Source of the DNA: Hyphomonadaceae bacterium UBA1933
GTDB lineage: Bacteria > Pseudomonadota > Alphaproteobacteria > Caulobacterales > Aquidulcibacteraceae
DNA: 64,000 nt
Reading direction: 5' to 3'
NCBI GenBank assembly: GCA_002337085.1
Contig: DDFH01000006.1
Coordinates: 339,098-403,097, forward strand
Within the stretch, counting starts at the first letter, position 1, and each line of letters begins with the position of its first letter. Below the pieces are notes generated by a model, which saw nothing but the letters and a program-made list of their open reading frames with translations, ran no database searches and had not been told where the DNA came from. The position numbers and the translations under genes are program-made. Positions 16,187 through 25,416 of this stretch are shown piece by piece.

Positions 16187-17185
16187 TTATGCCTTTACCA
16201 TTGTCAGGCTGGTTGGAATATTTGGCAGTTTTTTGCCATCAAGTGCAACCAATTGTTCATAAGCTTCTTTCTGCCCTTTTAATGTCCAGTCAAAGAATAA
16301 ATTTCCCGCCGCACACGCCGCCGCAAGAATTTCCCTTTGGTTTGGTTCATTATTTTTGCCACGCTTTTTACCCAATAATCCGCCAAAAGCCGTTGATTGG
16401 GTTGGCAGGCCAAGCCCCAATAGACCAGAGCCTTTAGGTGGAGGAGGCAGAGTGGTTAAATCGCCGGCAATAAAGCCCTGGCCATAAATTCTATCATTAT
16501 TTATAAGCGACGGCGACATTGAAATATTTGTTATTGGCGTTGGCATAAGTGCAAAACTAGAAGTTATGCGCCCATCAGCAAAGGATGAATTGTTTTTCAA
16601 GCCGCGCCCATAACCAATTAGCTCAAGCGCAGTCCATGCGCCTTCACCATGTCCGGCAACACCGATTTTCTCACGGTCAACCATGCGTTTATCAACGCCA
16701 TAAGAGTTAAGAATGTCTGGAAGCTTATCAAGCATGAATTGCAAATATTGCGCACGTCGTGTGCTTGTAAATGCGCTGCCTTCAGAAATTTTGGCATTGG
16801 CATAAGAAAGGGTAAGTATGAGATAGCCTTTTTGCGCGATTGCACCCGTCATTAAATCATAATCAGGGCCAGGGGCATCATCGGTACAGCAGGCAATAAT
16901 AGGCATACGTGATGATGGTGCCTCTGCTGGCGCTGCAATCCTTATATCAATGTGTGAATTATCAAATGATTGGATTTGAACATTTTTATAAACCGCAAGC
17001 GGCACACCCAAACAATCACGATAGGATGTTTCGAAATTTTTATTTGTGTTGCCACCAAATAAGTTTGAAAGTCCAAGCCCGCGTGCATTTGCACTATTTG
17101 CACATGCAAGAATAGGTGCGCACATACAGACACCCAAAATATTGCGCCGACTTAACAATGTTTTATTAATCATATCTCGCTGCAT
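16187..17185 (-). CDS. Tat-exported dienelactone-hydrolase-like protein lacking the nucleophile
   Basis: 332 residues. The N-terminus carries a twin-arginine signal (LLSRRNILGVCMC followed by a hydrophobic stretch and ANSANA). The body is alpha/beta-hydrolase, of the PAF-acetylhydrolase/dienelactone hydrolase type (MPIIACCTDDAPGPDYD; REKIGVAGHGEGAWTALEL). The nucleophile elbow, normally G-H-S-x-G, reads G-H-G-E-G here: Ser is Gly. No alternative Ser is obvious in the elbow, so the protein may be non-hydrolytic or use another residue. A second Met at residue 5 is an alternative start. It is a single gene between telA and pgi. Confidence 0.75.
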   Translation of the reverse strand: MQRDMINKTLLSRRNILGVCMCAPILACANSANARGLGLSNLFGGNTNKNFETSYRDCLGVPLAVYKNVQIQSFDNSHIDIRIAAPAEAPSSRMPIIACCTDDAPGPDYDLMTGAIAQKGYLILTLSYANAKISEGSAFTSTRRAQYLQFMLDKLPDILNSYGVDKRMVDREKIGVAGHGEGAWTALELIGYGRGLKNNSSFADGRITSSFALMPTPITNISMSPSLINNDRIYGQGFIAGDLTTLPPPPKGSGLLGLGLPTQSTAFGGLLGKKRGKNNEPNQREILAAACAAGNLFFDWTLKGQKEAYEQLVALDGKKLPNIPTSLTMVKA

Positions 17186-17378
17186 TTTTTTAATCCAGTC
17201 TGCATAATGACCCTCCCGTATTATAAATTATGAGCCGTCATACATTTAACGCATATTCATTAAATTGCCTTACAGCTTATAATGAATTTTGCGTTTGTCC
17301 AATTAAAAAGCAGTTTCGCTTAACACAATATGAACATTAGATACTTCTAAGGTTAAATTTATGTCATCCGTATTACAC

Positions 17379-18965
17379 TTATGATAAGATTTTAATCAAA
17401 TTAGCAGTTGACGGGTCGCGTTTTTCACTTGCACCATTGGTTAAATCATCATTGATTTCAAGGGCTATTACTTTGCCAAGCTCCACGCCCCATTGGTCAA
17501 ATGAGTTTATGTTCCACAATAGCCCTTCAATCAAAGTGCGGTGTTCATAAAAAGCAATTAATGCGCCAATTTCATATGCGCTAAGCTTCGGCAAAATTAC
17601 ACAAATATTAGGGCGATTGCCGGTAAACACGCGGTGTGGTGCGATTTGTTCAATCTCCTCATCGGTTTTTCCTGCTTTGGCCATGTCTTCCTTGACCATT
17701 TCAAGGCTTTTACCACGCATTAATGCTTCTGATTGGGCAAGGGCATTGGCAAGTGTTAATTGATTCGATGCCGCATATTTTGTACCGCCATCTTTAATGA
17801 TGATAAATTCAACCGGCGTAATTTGTGGGCTTTGGTGCAAGTGTTGGAAAAAGGCATGCTGTGCGTTGGTTCCTTCTGCGCCCCATACTACTGGGCCAGA
17901 AATTGCAATTGAATTATTATCTTTATCAATGCCTTTGCCGTTTGATTCCATGTCAAGCTGTTGCAAAAATTGTGGCAATAGCTTTAGGCGTGCCGCATAT
18001 GGAATAATTGCCCGTGTGGTATAGCCCAAATAGGTGTGATTCCAATATCCAATTAAACCCCCCAATAGCGGGATATTTTGCTCAATATCTGTGGTTTCGA
18101 AATGGTCATCCATTGCTTTTGCACCTTCTAAAAAGGCTTTGGCAACCTCTGAACCTAATGACATTTCAAGTGATAGACCAACAGTTGACCAAACCGAATA
18201 ACGACCGCCAACCCATTCATCAAAACCAAAAATTCTGTCTTCTTTAATGCCGTATTTCATTGCCTTGTCTGGTGCGGATGAGATTGCAACCAAATGCTCT
18301 TTATCATCTGTGCCAATTGCCGCCTGTAACCATTCACGGGCAAGCGCAAAATTCGTTAGGGTCTCAATAGTTGTAAAGGTTTTTGAAACACAAACAATTA
18401 AAGTGGTTTCAGGGTCAATTCCTGCAACTGCTTGCACAAATTCTGTGGGTTCGACATTTGCGCAAAAACGTAAAATTGGTCCTGTTGCTTTTATTGGTCT
18501 TAAGGCCTCATAAACCATACGTGGACCAAGGTCAGAGCCGCCAATCCCAATGTGTAAAATTGCTGTGAATGGTTTGCCATTTTTTGCCTTTACGCTGCCG
18601 TTAAAGACTTTTTGGGCAAAAGCACTGGCATTTTTCATAACTTCTTTATAGTCGTTTGCATCATTGCCTTTTGCTTGCCAATTTCGTGTGTGGTTACGAA
18701 GTGCAACGTGCAAAACCGCCCGATTTTCGGTGGTGTTTATGGCATCCCCGTTGAACATTGCCTTTATTTTATCGCCAATATTTTTTTCTTTTGCATAGTT
18801 GATTAATTCACCAAGCTCGTCTTCGGAAAGTTGGGATTTTGAGAAATCAAAAAAGCATTCACCAAATTGCAAACATAATTTTTCAAGACGTGACCCAGTC
18901 TTGAATAAATCCTCAATTTTGCGAGTTTTTGCCGTATTTGCCATTTGTTCTAATTTGCTATGCAT
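17379..18965 (-). CDS. pgi: Glucose-6-phosphate isomerase
   Basis: 528 residues. PGI signatures: GIGGSDLGPRMVYEAL (phosphate-binding loop), VSKTFTTIET, GGRYSVWSTVGL (the GRYSxWS signature), catalytic Glu and His region around QQLDMESNGKGID, and a C-terminal QWGVELGK followed by a short tail. It interconverts glucose-6-P and fructose-6-P in glycolysis and gluconeogenesis. It is divergent from the hybrid kinase gene across 76 bp. The 3' flank (17186-17378) shows no clear terminator or gene. Confidence 0.97.
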   Translation of the reverse strand: MHSKLEQMANTAKTRKIEDLFKTGSRLEKLCLQFGECFFDFSKSQLSEDELGELINYAKEKNIGDKIKAMFNGDAINTTENRAVLHVALRNHTRNWQAKGNDANDYKEVMKNASAFAQKVFNGSVKAKNGKPFTAILHIGIGGSDLGPRMVYEALRPIKATGPILRFCANVEPTEFVQAVAGIDPETTLIVCVSKTFTTIETLTNFALAREWLQAAIGTDDKEHLVAISSAPDKAMKYGIKEDRIFGFDEWVGGRYSVWSTVGLSLEMSLGSEVAKAFLEGAKAMDDHFETTDIEQNIPLLGGLIGYWNHTYLGYTTRAIIPYAARLKLLPQFLQQLDMESNGKGIDKDNNSIAISGPVVWGAEGTNAQHAFFQHLHQSPQITPVEFIIIKDGGTKYAASNQLTLANALAQSEALMRGKSLEMVKEDMAKAGKTDEEIEQIAPHRVFTGNRPNICVILPKLSAYEIGALIAFYEHRTLIEGLLWNINSFDQWGVELGKVIALEINDDLTNGASEKRDPSTANLIKILS

Positions 18966-19041
18966 GGGGGAAATGCCTTAATCGATAAAATTTTAATTTA
19001 ATTTTGAAATAAATTTAACTGATTTATGCGATACATCTAGC

Positions 19042-20754
19042 ATGAAAAATATTACAGTTTCAATCGATGACATTCCAGAGGCAACAGTTGTAGCCGGAAA
19101 AAACAGCCGAATCCTGTTTTCGAACCAACTTGCACAAAATCGGTTCAAAGAAAATGCCAAATTAGGAAGACTTGCGCCCTGGCTTGAAAGCCGCCATGGT
19201 TGGACATGCAATGAATGCGAAGATGGCACGATTGTTGGTGTATTTCGCCCTGATGCTGATGAAACTGCACGTGCAAAAACCATGCTTTTTGCCACCCTTA
19301 GTCATGAAATCCGAACACCTTTAAACGGCATTATCGGTATGGCTGGTCTTTTAGGTATGAGCGAGCTTACGTCCGCGCAACGTTCATGGCTTGGCTCTGT
19401 TCAAGATTCGGGGCAGCATCTTTTGGGGCTTTTGAACGATATTCTTGATTATGCCAAACTTGAAAGTGGCAAAATAGATTTGGAAACCGTGAATTTTGAT
19501 CCGGTTCACACGTTGCAATCAATCGCCGAGATTTGTTCACCACGCGCCCATGAAAAAGGCCTTGATATTATGGTGGCGATTGGCAAAAATATCCCTAAAA
19601 AAGTTTCTGGTGATGACGGTCGATTGCGCCAAATTATCCTCAATCTTGCCTCTAATGCAGTGAAGTTCACACATGCTGGTGGTATTGTTTTGCGTGTTGA
19701 AACCCGTGAAAACGAGTATTTACGTTTTAGTGTTGAAGACAGCGGTATCGGTGTTCCACAAGATAAAATTGAGACTATTTTTGATGAGTTTGCGCAGGCG
19801 GATTCATCGCATACGCGCCAATATGGTGGCACTGGTCTTGGACTTGCGATTGTTAAGCGCCTATCTAAGGCAATGGGTGGTGATGTTAAAATTATGCCAA
19901 ACCCAAAAGGCGGCACTATCTTCAGCGTGGAATTGCCATTTAAAACCGTTGAACCCGCCAGAAATATATATAATTTCAAAAACAAAAAAATTGCAATTGC
20001 CACCAAGTCAGATGTTCTTTATGATGTTTTATCCTGCAATCTTGGTGTTTATGGCTCGTCTGTCATTCGTTTTAACAGCACTAAGGATTTAAAAGGCGTA
20101 AAAACCATATTGCTTGATGATGGTTTTGAAAGTGACGCCATTGATACAATTTTAAAAGGTCCACCACCTTGTATCGCCATGATTGGTCAAGAAAAACGTG
20201 AATTAATCGAAACCTATCGTGAAAAAGGTGCTTTTGGCTATTTAATTAAACCATTGCGCCTTGGTTCATTGTTGGAACGGGTCAAACTCGCACTTGATAA
20301 TATCAGTGATGATATGCTTGAGGTGAGCAATGATGAACGCGCCGATAACACTAAAAAGCTTTCTGGTGTTCGTGTGCTTCTTGCCGAAGATAACCGTATT
20401 AACGCGCTTTTGGCAAAATCGCTGCTTGAAAGAATGGGCTGCGACGTTGTTACGGTTGGCAATGGTGAAGAGGCGGTGCAATCGGTGCAAACCACACCTT
20501 ATGACCTTGTCTTTATGGATTTCCATATGCCAGTTATGGATGGTCTTGCGGCAACACTGCAAATCCGCGCGTTGGGTCTTAAAACCCTTCCTATTATCGC
20601 ATTAACTGCGGCAGCGATGGAAGAAGATCGCCGCGCTTGTGCCGCTGCGGGTATGGATGATTTTATTACTAAGCCATTGGAATTAAAGGCGCTTGAGGCC
20701 ATTTTACAAAAATGGGTTAGCAGCAATGCACAAAAGGCATTAAACGCGGCTTAA
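19042..20754 (+). CDS. Soluble hybrid histidine kinase with two receiver domains
   Basis: 570 residues, no membrane segments. Order: an N-terminal sensor of about 75 residues with a PAS-like start (IDDIPEATVVAGKNSRILFSN), HisKA with phospho-acceptor in TLSHEIRTPLNGIIGM (His near residue 89), HATPase with N box NLASNAVKFTH, DSGIGVP and GGTGLGLAIVKRL, a degenerate receiver (about 315-430, keeping an LIKP end but with ILLDDGF in place of the usual Asp pocket), and a complete C-terminal receiver (LLAEDNRINALLAKSLLERM, FMDFHMPVMDG, ITKPLELKAL). It resembles kinases of Caulobacterales cell-cycle type. No cognate regulator lies next to it. It is divergent from pgi. Confidence 0.92.
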   Translation: MKNITVSIDDIPEATVVAGKNSRILFSNQLAQNRFKENAKLGRLAPWLESRHGWTCNECEDGTIVGVFRPDADETARAKTMLFATLSHEIRTPLNGIIGMAGLLGMSELTSAQRSWLGSVQDSGQHLLGLLNDILDYAKLESGKIDLETVNFDPVHTLQSIAEICSPRAHEKGLDIMVAIGKNIPKKVSGDDGRLRQIILNLASNAVKFTHAGGIVLRVETRENEYLRFSVEDSGIGVPQDKIETIFDEFAQADSSHTRQYGGTGLGLAIVKRLSKAMGGDVKIMPNPKGGTIFSVELPFKTVEPARNIYNFKNKKIAIATKSDVLYDVLSCNLGVYGSSVIRFNSTKDLKGVKTILLDDGFESDAIDTILKGPPPCIAMIGQEKRELIETYREKGAFGYLIKPLRLGSLLERVKLALDNISDDMLEVSNDERADNTKKLSGVRVLLAEDNRINALLAKSLLERMGCDVVTVGNGEEAVQSVQTTPYDLVFMDFHMPVMDGLAATLQIRALGLKTLPIIALTAAAMEEDRRACAAAGMDDFITKPLELKALEAILQKWVSSNAQKALNAA

Positions 20755-20770
20755 AAATACAAAGTTATAA

Positions 20771-20790
20771 CCCCGAAATTATTAAGGGGG
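20771..20790. terminator. Weak hairpin between convergent genes
   Basis: CCCC (20771-20774) and GGGGG (20786-20790) flank an AT-rich loop. No strong T-tract on either side. It is the only terminator-like element in the 50-bp gap between the kinase and terC. Confidence 0.3.
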
Positions 20791-20804
20791 ATAAAATTTA
20801 GTGA

Positions 20805-21587
20805 TTAATGCCCGCTGTTTGCATTCTTTTTGCGTTGTAGAATATTTATCATCTCAACTCCAAGTGAGAAGGCAAGTGAGAAATATAAGAAACCACGTGG
20901 AATATGCACGCCCGCACCATCGGCGATTAATGCAACCCCAACCAAAAGAATAAATGCAAGTGCAAGGGTCTTTACAGTAGGGTGGGCATCAACAAATGTG
21001 GTCAATGGTTTTGCTGCCACCGCCATAACAAAGGTTGATAAAATCACCGCCAAAATCATAATGCCCAAAACATCGGTCATCCCAACCGCTGTAATCACAC
21101 TATCCATTGAAAAGACAATATTGATGGTGATAAGCTGAAGAATTACTGAGTTAAAATTGGTTGCCGCTTTACCCTCTTCATGGCCTGTTCCTTCAACAGA
21201 GGCATGGATTTCTTCGGTTGCTTTATACAAAAGAAATAGACCGCCAGCAATTAATATTAGATCTTTTATGGTAACTTCGACCGCTTCTTTGATTGCCTCT
21301 TCATTGCCGTGCCCCACCAACTCGCCATAGGCATGGGGAAGGGTGAAAAGCGCATTTGCACCCAATGAAATAATCCAAAAAATCCCGCCAAGCATTAAAA
21401 TCCGTAATACCATTGCGCCCCAAACCCCGATATTAGAGGCAAGGTCACGCTGTTTTCCCTGTAATTTGGAAACACCAATTGAAATAAATAATAAATTGTC
21501 GATGCCCAAAACCACTTCAAGAAAGGTAAGGGTTATTAAAGACATCCAGTGCGCGGGATCTGCAATCCAGTGAAATAAGTTTTCCAT
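20805..21587 (-). CDS. TerC family integral membrane protein (first copy)
   Basis: 260 residues from ATG 21587; an upstream TTG would add 12 residues but lacks a ribosome site, and family proteins start just before LFHWIADP. TerC hallmarks: FLEVVLGIDNLLFISIGVSKL in helix 1 and the matching second motif NIVFSMDSVITAVGMTDVLG (conserved Asp in both), with about seven transmembrane helices. TerC proteins are linked to tellurite and metal (Mn/Ca) export and to secretion-coupled metalation in other bacteria. A second copy lies at 34172. Downstream of priA, same strand. Confidence 0.9.
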   Translation of the reverse strand: MENLFHWIADPAHWMSLITLTFLEVVLGIDNLLFISIGVSKLQGKQRDLASNIGVWGAMVLRILMLGGIFWIISLGANALFTLPHAYGELVGHGNEEAIKEAVEVTIKDLILIAGGLFLLYKATEEIHASVEGTGHEEGKAATNFNSVILQLITINIVFSMDSVITAVGMTDVLGIMILAVILSTFVMAVAAKPLTTFVDAHPTVKTLALAFILLVGVALIADGAGVHIPRGFLYFSLAFSLGVEMINILQRKKNANSGH

Positions 21588-21640
21588 GCAAAATTCAATG
21601 CCAAAATTTGTAAAATAGAGCAATATACATTCTGAAAATT

Positions 21641-23815
21641 CTATAAGAAACTGTATGGATCAATATCAATTATAACCCGAACTTCGGGGGGGAGTTTAAA
21701 TTTTTTGCGCCACGCCAGCATAAAGGCAGAAATATCAACATTTCTGTCGGCACGCACAAGATAACGTCGCCTGCGCCAACCTCTTACCAAGGCAATTGGC
21801 GGCGGTGCGGGTCCCCAAACCTCCACCCCCTCTGCGGCAATTAAGGCGTTTGAGACAATCTCGCAGGCTTTTTCAATTGCCGCATCTGATTTTGCCATTA
21901 ATTGCAAATTGGCAAGACGCCCAAATGGCGGAAAGCCGGTTGCGGCGCGCATTTCGGTTTCAATTTGTAAAAAGCCATCTCTGTCTTGGTTTAAAAGTGC
22001 CTGAAATGCCTCATTTTCAGGGTAATAAGTTTGAATTATTGCTTTGCCGCGTAATTCGGCACGCCCTGCGCGTCCTGCGACCTGTGTTAAAAGTTGATAG
22101 GTGCGCTCTGATGCACGCGGGTCACCACCTTTTAAACCCAAATCACCATCAACCACGCCAACAAGCGTAAGGAATGGGAAATTGTGCCCCTTGGCGGTGA
22201 TTTGTGTGCCGATTAAAATATCAATTTCATGGTTTTCCATTTTATCAATTAATTCCCGCAATTTTTTTGGGTCGTTTGCGGTGTCTGATGATAAAACTTC
22301 GATACGTTTTTTGGGAAAGAGTTGTTTTGCCTCTTCGGCGATGCGTTCAACCCCTGGGCCAATTGAAACAAGGGTCTGAAAACCATGACATTCAGGGCAA
22401 TTATCAGGTTTAGGGATGGTATATCCCGTAAGGTGGCAAACAAGGGTATTATTATATTTATGTTCCACTAGCCAAGAATCCGTTTCAGGGCTAGTCATTT
22501 TATGGCCGCAGCGGCTACATAATACCACGGGGGCAAAACCACGGCGATTAAGGAATAATAAAACCTGCTCATTACGGTGAAGGGTATTGGCGATTTCTTC
22601 ACGCAAAATTGGTGAAATCCAACAATCCTTTGGCGGTGGGTAATCTTTTAAATTCACCAATTCAATATTGGGCAAAACCGCAGAGCCAAAACGATTGGCA
22701 AGCACCAAATGCCGGTATTTTTGGGTCAATGCATTATTGCGGGTTTCCAAAGATGGGGTTGCCGATGCCATTACAATTGCGGCATTTGCATATTTGGCGC
22801 GTACAATTGCCATATCACGTGCATGATAACGCAGACCATCTTCTTGTTTATATGATGTATCATGTTCCTCATCGATAATGATAAGGCGTAAGTTTTTAAA
22901 CGGTAGAAAAACGCTTGAACGCGCGCCAATTATTATTTGTGCGTTGCCATCATTAATCCTGCGCCAGACACGGCGTTTTTGTGATGCCCCTAAATCATGA
23001 TGCCATTCGGCGGGTCTAATTCCAAAGCGTTCGGTAATACGTGAAATAATTGTCTGCGTAAGGGCAATTTCAGGAAGCATGATAAGGATTTGTGCATCCT
23101 TTTCCTTGGCAAGAATGTCGGCGATTGCCTCAAGATAAACTTCGGTCTTGCCCGAACCCGTAACCCCATCAAGCAAGAAGGGGGTGAACTTTTTTTCAAT
23201 TGCCGCCGCCGCAATTTCCGATTTCGCCACCATTTGTGCCGGGTTTAATTCGGTTTTAGTCGGCAAAACTTGCGGTATGGCGAATGGTGCATCAACGCAA
23301 ACCGAAATTTCCGCCAATATAGCTTTTTTAATAAATGTCGAAACAACTGCCACCGAAACACCTGCTTTTTGAGCCAATTCCGTGCGCGTTAACGGCACAT
23401 AATCGTCCTGCCGCAAAATAAGGACGACTTTTTCCTGATTTTCAGTAAGTCTTCCCTGTATTGCGGAACCAAGAATGATTTTTTTGATAAACGGGCCATC
23501 GGATTGGGCATCTTGCGGGCGTAAAACATGGCCCAAAATGCTGCCACGATATGTAACCAGATATTTTGCCGCCCAATCAACGAAATTTATTGCAGATGCC
23601 GCAAGTGGCGGCGTGCTGCTTTTGGAAATTATTTCTTTTAATGCAATATCTTTGGGCGGGACATTGCCCAATGCCCATACCACGCCGATTCGTGTGGTTT
23701 TGCCAAACGGCACATAAACAAAATCGCCAATTCCTAATTCCATGCCTTGTGGGATTTGGTAATCAAACCCTTCTGAAATTGGCATTGGAAAAAGTATATT
23801 GGCGATATTTGTCAT
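21641..23815 (-). CDS. priA: Primosomal protein N', replication restart helicase
   Basis: 724 residues with 3'-DNA-binding domain, then helicase: Walker A LLDGVTGSGKTEVYLEAI, DEEH box IIDEEHDTSYKQED, ASATPSLETRNNA, LLFLNRRGFAP, and motif VI QVAGRAGRAELRG. The zinc insertion has CSRCGHKM and CPECHG, with the middle pair replaced (VCHLTGYT), a variant I associate with alphaproteobacterial PriA rather than damage. It reloads DnaB at collapsed forks. GAGAA just precedes the ATG. It is divergent from nothing; fabI ends 44 bp upstream. Confidence 0.96.
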   Translation of the reverse strand: MTNIANILFPMPISEGFDYQIPQGMELGIGDFVYVPFGKTTRIGVVWALGNVPPKDIALKEIISKSSTPPLAASAINFVDWAAKYLVTYRGSILGHVLRPQDAQSDGPFIKKIILGSAIQGRLTENQEKVVLILRQDDYVPLTRTELAQKAGVSVAVVSTFIKKAILAEISVCVDAPFAIPQVLPTKTELNPAQMVAKSEIAAAAIEKKFTPFLLDGVTGSGKTEVYLEAIADILAKEKDAQILIMLPEIALTQTIISRITERFGIRPAEWHHDLGASQKRRVWRRINDGNAQIIIGARSSVFLPFKNLRLIIIDEEHDTSYKQEDGLRYHARDMAIVRAKYANAAIVMASATPSLETRNNALTQKYRHLVLANRFGSAVLPNIELVNLKDYPPPKDCWISPILREEIANTLHRNEQVLLFLNRRGFAPVVLCSRCGHKMTSPETDSWLVEHKYNNTLVCHLTGYTIPKPDNCPECHGFQTLVSIGPGVERIAEEAKQLFPKKRIEVLSSDTANDPKKLRELIDKMENHEIDILIGTQITAKGHNFPFLTLVGVVDGDLGLKGGDPRASERTYQLLTQVAGRAGRAELRGKAIIQTYYPENEAFQALLNQDRDGFLQIETEMRAATGFPPFGRLANLQLMAKSDAAIEKACEIVSNALIAAEGVEVWGPAPPPIALVRGWRRRRYLVRADRNVDISAFMLAWRKKFKLPPEVRVIIDIDPYSFL

Positions 23816-23859
23816 TTTCTCACAAAATTGTCATCACGTATAATTACGCAATAACAATA

Positions 23860-24669
23860 TTATTCCGCGCTTGCGGCAGGTTCGGGCACACCAACTGCAT
23901 GGAAGCCAGCGTCAACATGCACAACTTCGGCAGTGGTTGATGCGCCAAGGTCAGAAAGCAACCATAATGCACAGCCGGCAATACCTTCCATTGTGGTATC
24001 TTCTTTTAATAATGACCATTCACGACCCGTACCAACCAAATCACGACCACCTTTGATACCGGCAAGGGCAAGGGTGCGCATTGGGCCCGCAGAAATCGCA
24101 TTTACACGAATGCCAGATGGGCCAAGATCGCGGGCAATATAACGAGTTGACGCTTCAAGAGCCGCTTTGGCAACGCCCATAACGTTATATGATGGAATTG
24201 TCCGTTCTGCACCCAAATAAGATAGGGTAATCATAGAGCCTCCATCGGTCATAAGTTTTGATGCGCGTTTGGCAACCGCCACCCATGAATAAACCGAAAC
24301 ATCCATTGATTTAAGGAAGTTGTCACGTGAAGTATTTTCAACAAATGACCCCTTAAGCTCATTTTTATCAGAGAATGCAATTGCGTGAACCAAAAAGTCG
24401 ATTTTACCCCATTTTGCTTCTAATTCGGAAAAGGTTTTATCCATTGCATCATCATTTGTAACATCACATTCAAGGATAATATTTGAGCCAACGCTTTCGG
24501 CCAATGGGCGCATGCGTTTTTCCAATGCTTCGCCTTGATAGGTAAAGGCAAGCTCTGCCCCTTGTGCCGCCAATTGTTCGGCAATGCCCCATGCGATTGA
24601 TTTATCATTGGCAACGCCCATCACAAGGCCGCGTTTTCCTGCCATAATGTTTCCAGTCGGATAAGCCAT
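23860..24669 (-). CDS. fabI: Enoyl-[acyl-carrier-protein] reductase (NADH)
   Basis: 269 residues. FabI signatures: cofactor loop GLVMGVANDKSIAWGIAEQL, ECDVTNDD, the active-site pair Tyr...Lys in AERTIPSYNVMGVAKAALEAS (Y-x6-K), and the ISAGPMRTLALAGI substrate-binding loop. It carries out the last step of each fatty-acid elongation cycle and is the target of triclosan and isoniazid-type inhibitors. AAGGAA lies upstream of the ATG. It reads away from the long intergenic region that serves ompW on the other side. Confidence 0.97.
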   Translation of the reverse strand: MAYPTGNIMAGKRGLVMGVANDKSIAWGIAEQLAAQGAELAFTYQGEALEKRMRPLAESVGSNIILECDVTNDDAMDKTFSELEAKWGKIDFLVHAIAFSDKNELKGSFVENTSRDNFLKSMDVSVYSWVAVAKRASKLMTDGGSMITLSYLGAERTIPSYNVMGVAKAALEASTRYIARDLGPSGIRVNAISAGPMRTLALAGIKGGRDLVGTGREWSLLKEDTTMEGIAGCALWLLSDLGASTTAEVVHVDAGFHAVGVPEPAASAE

Positions 24670-24947
24670 TTCATATTCCTTCCGTGAATTGACTGTTTAT
24701 TTGCTATATTTACCTTTCGCAATTTTACGGTCAATGGTCAAGAAAAAGCCGCAACAAAACAGAATTAAGGGTTAAAAATTAAGGATTTTGTCCGGCATCT
24801 GGTTGAATAACCAATATCTCGTACAATCATTTCGTCTTATTTTTAACCATTTTTGACCTTTTGTAACAATATTTTTTCCGCTAAAACCCTTATTAATCAA
24901 ACCATTATCTATGTTCTGTGGTCTTTTTTTGCCATGCCTGAAAATGT

Positions 24948-25043
24948 TGACATTTGTTGACATTTTGCGCCTTGAACCAATTCAAAACGTAAAAATAAAC
25001 CACGCAAAAACCTGACATTTCCTGACATTGGTTTGGTGACATT
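24948..25043 (+). promoter_or_regulatory. Cluster of five TGACATT motifs
   Basis: TGACATT starts at 24948, 24958, 25013, 25023 and 25037. Two pairs are spaced exactly 10 bp, one helical turn. The first two are within TTGACATTT and could double as -35 elements, but I find no good -10 at 16-18 bp. A phased array of sites for a DNA-binding regulator is the simplest reading. Confidence 0.45.
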
Positions 25044-25263
25044 GTCTAGTTTAATTGGGTTAATCCACGAGATAATGAATAAACTTTTTAGTTTTTTTCA
25101 GTTTTATAATTTTTGGCATTACACATTATACAATTGCAGGAAATTATAAGGATTATGCGCACCTATCCCCCGAATAATACTATAAACCCATATATTATGG
25201 TCATGTAACAAGTTTAAAGTGCCGAATTATAGCCACCAATTACCATATAAAAATTGTGCAAAT

Positions 25264-25298
25264 GCGACAAGCTGTCGCGTGGCAACAGGTCGCGCGAC
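25264..25298. promoter_or_regulatory. GC-rich inverted repeats upstream of ompW
   Basis: GCGACA (25264-25269) / TGTCGC (25273-25278) with AGC loop, then the palindrome GTCGCGCGAC (25289-25298); GCGACAAG appears twice. This patch stands out in AT-rich surroundings. Operator or RNA structure, undecided. Confidence 0.35.
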
Positions 25299-25375
25299 AA
25301 GGTGACTAATTGAAGAGCAGCTAAAAAAGTAACAAAAGGCAACCTTCAAATGTTGGCACGTTGGAGAGTTTGGTT

Positions 25376-25407
25376 CTCAAAACAATGGGGCGTGCCGCGA
25401 TTTTGAG
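25376..25407 (+). promoter_or_regulatory. Leader hairpin over the ompW ribosome-binding site
   Basis: CTCAAAA (25376-25382) pairs with TTTTGAG (25401-25407); the 3' arm runs into the GAGGGG ribosome-binding site (25405-25410) of ompW, whose ATG is at 25417. Pairing would partly hide the site. Confidence 0.35.
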
Positions 25408-25416
25408 GGGATTAAA

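Larger units (their letters stand above)
24670..25416. other. 747-bp intergenic region between fabI and ompW
   Basis: No convincing coding frame. It holds fabI expression signals on the left, a cluster of five TGACATT motifs (24948-25043), an AT-rich stretch, a GC-rich inverted-repeat patch (25264-25298) and a hairpin that covers the ompW ribosome-binding region. The length and structure suggest complex control of ompW or an unannotated small RNA. Confidence 0.7.

Noticed and set aside
18993..19295. 100-residue minus-strand frame over the start of the hybrid kinase
   Set aside because: Antisense to a clear kinase N-terminus and HisKA domain; no family features.
22300..22520. Damaged zinc-binding region in PriA (CHLTG instead of CHHCG)
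   Set aside because: This variant is typical of alphaproteobacterial PriA and the remaining motifs are intact, so not a lesion.
24740..24800. CtrA box (TTAA-N7-TTAA) from clustered TTAA words
   Set aside because: The spacings are 3 and 10 bp, not 7, and the region is simply AT-rich.
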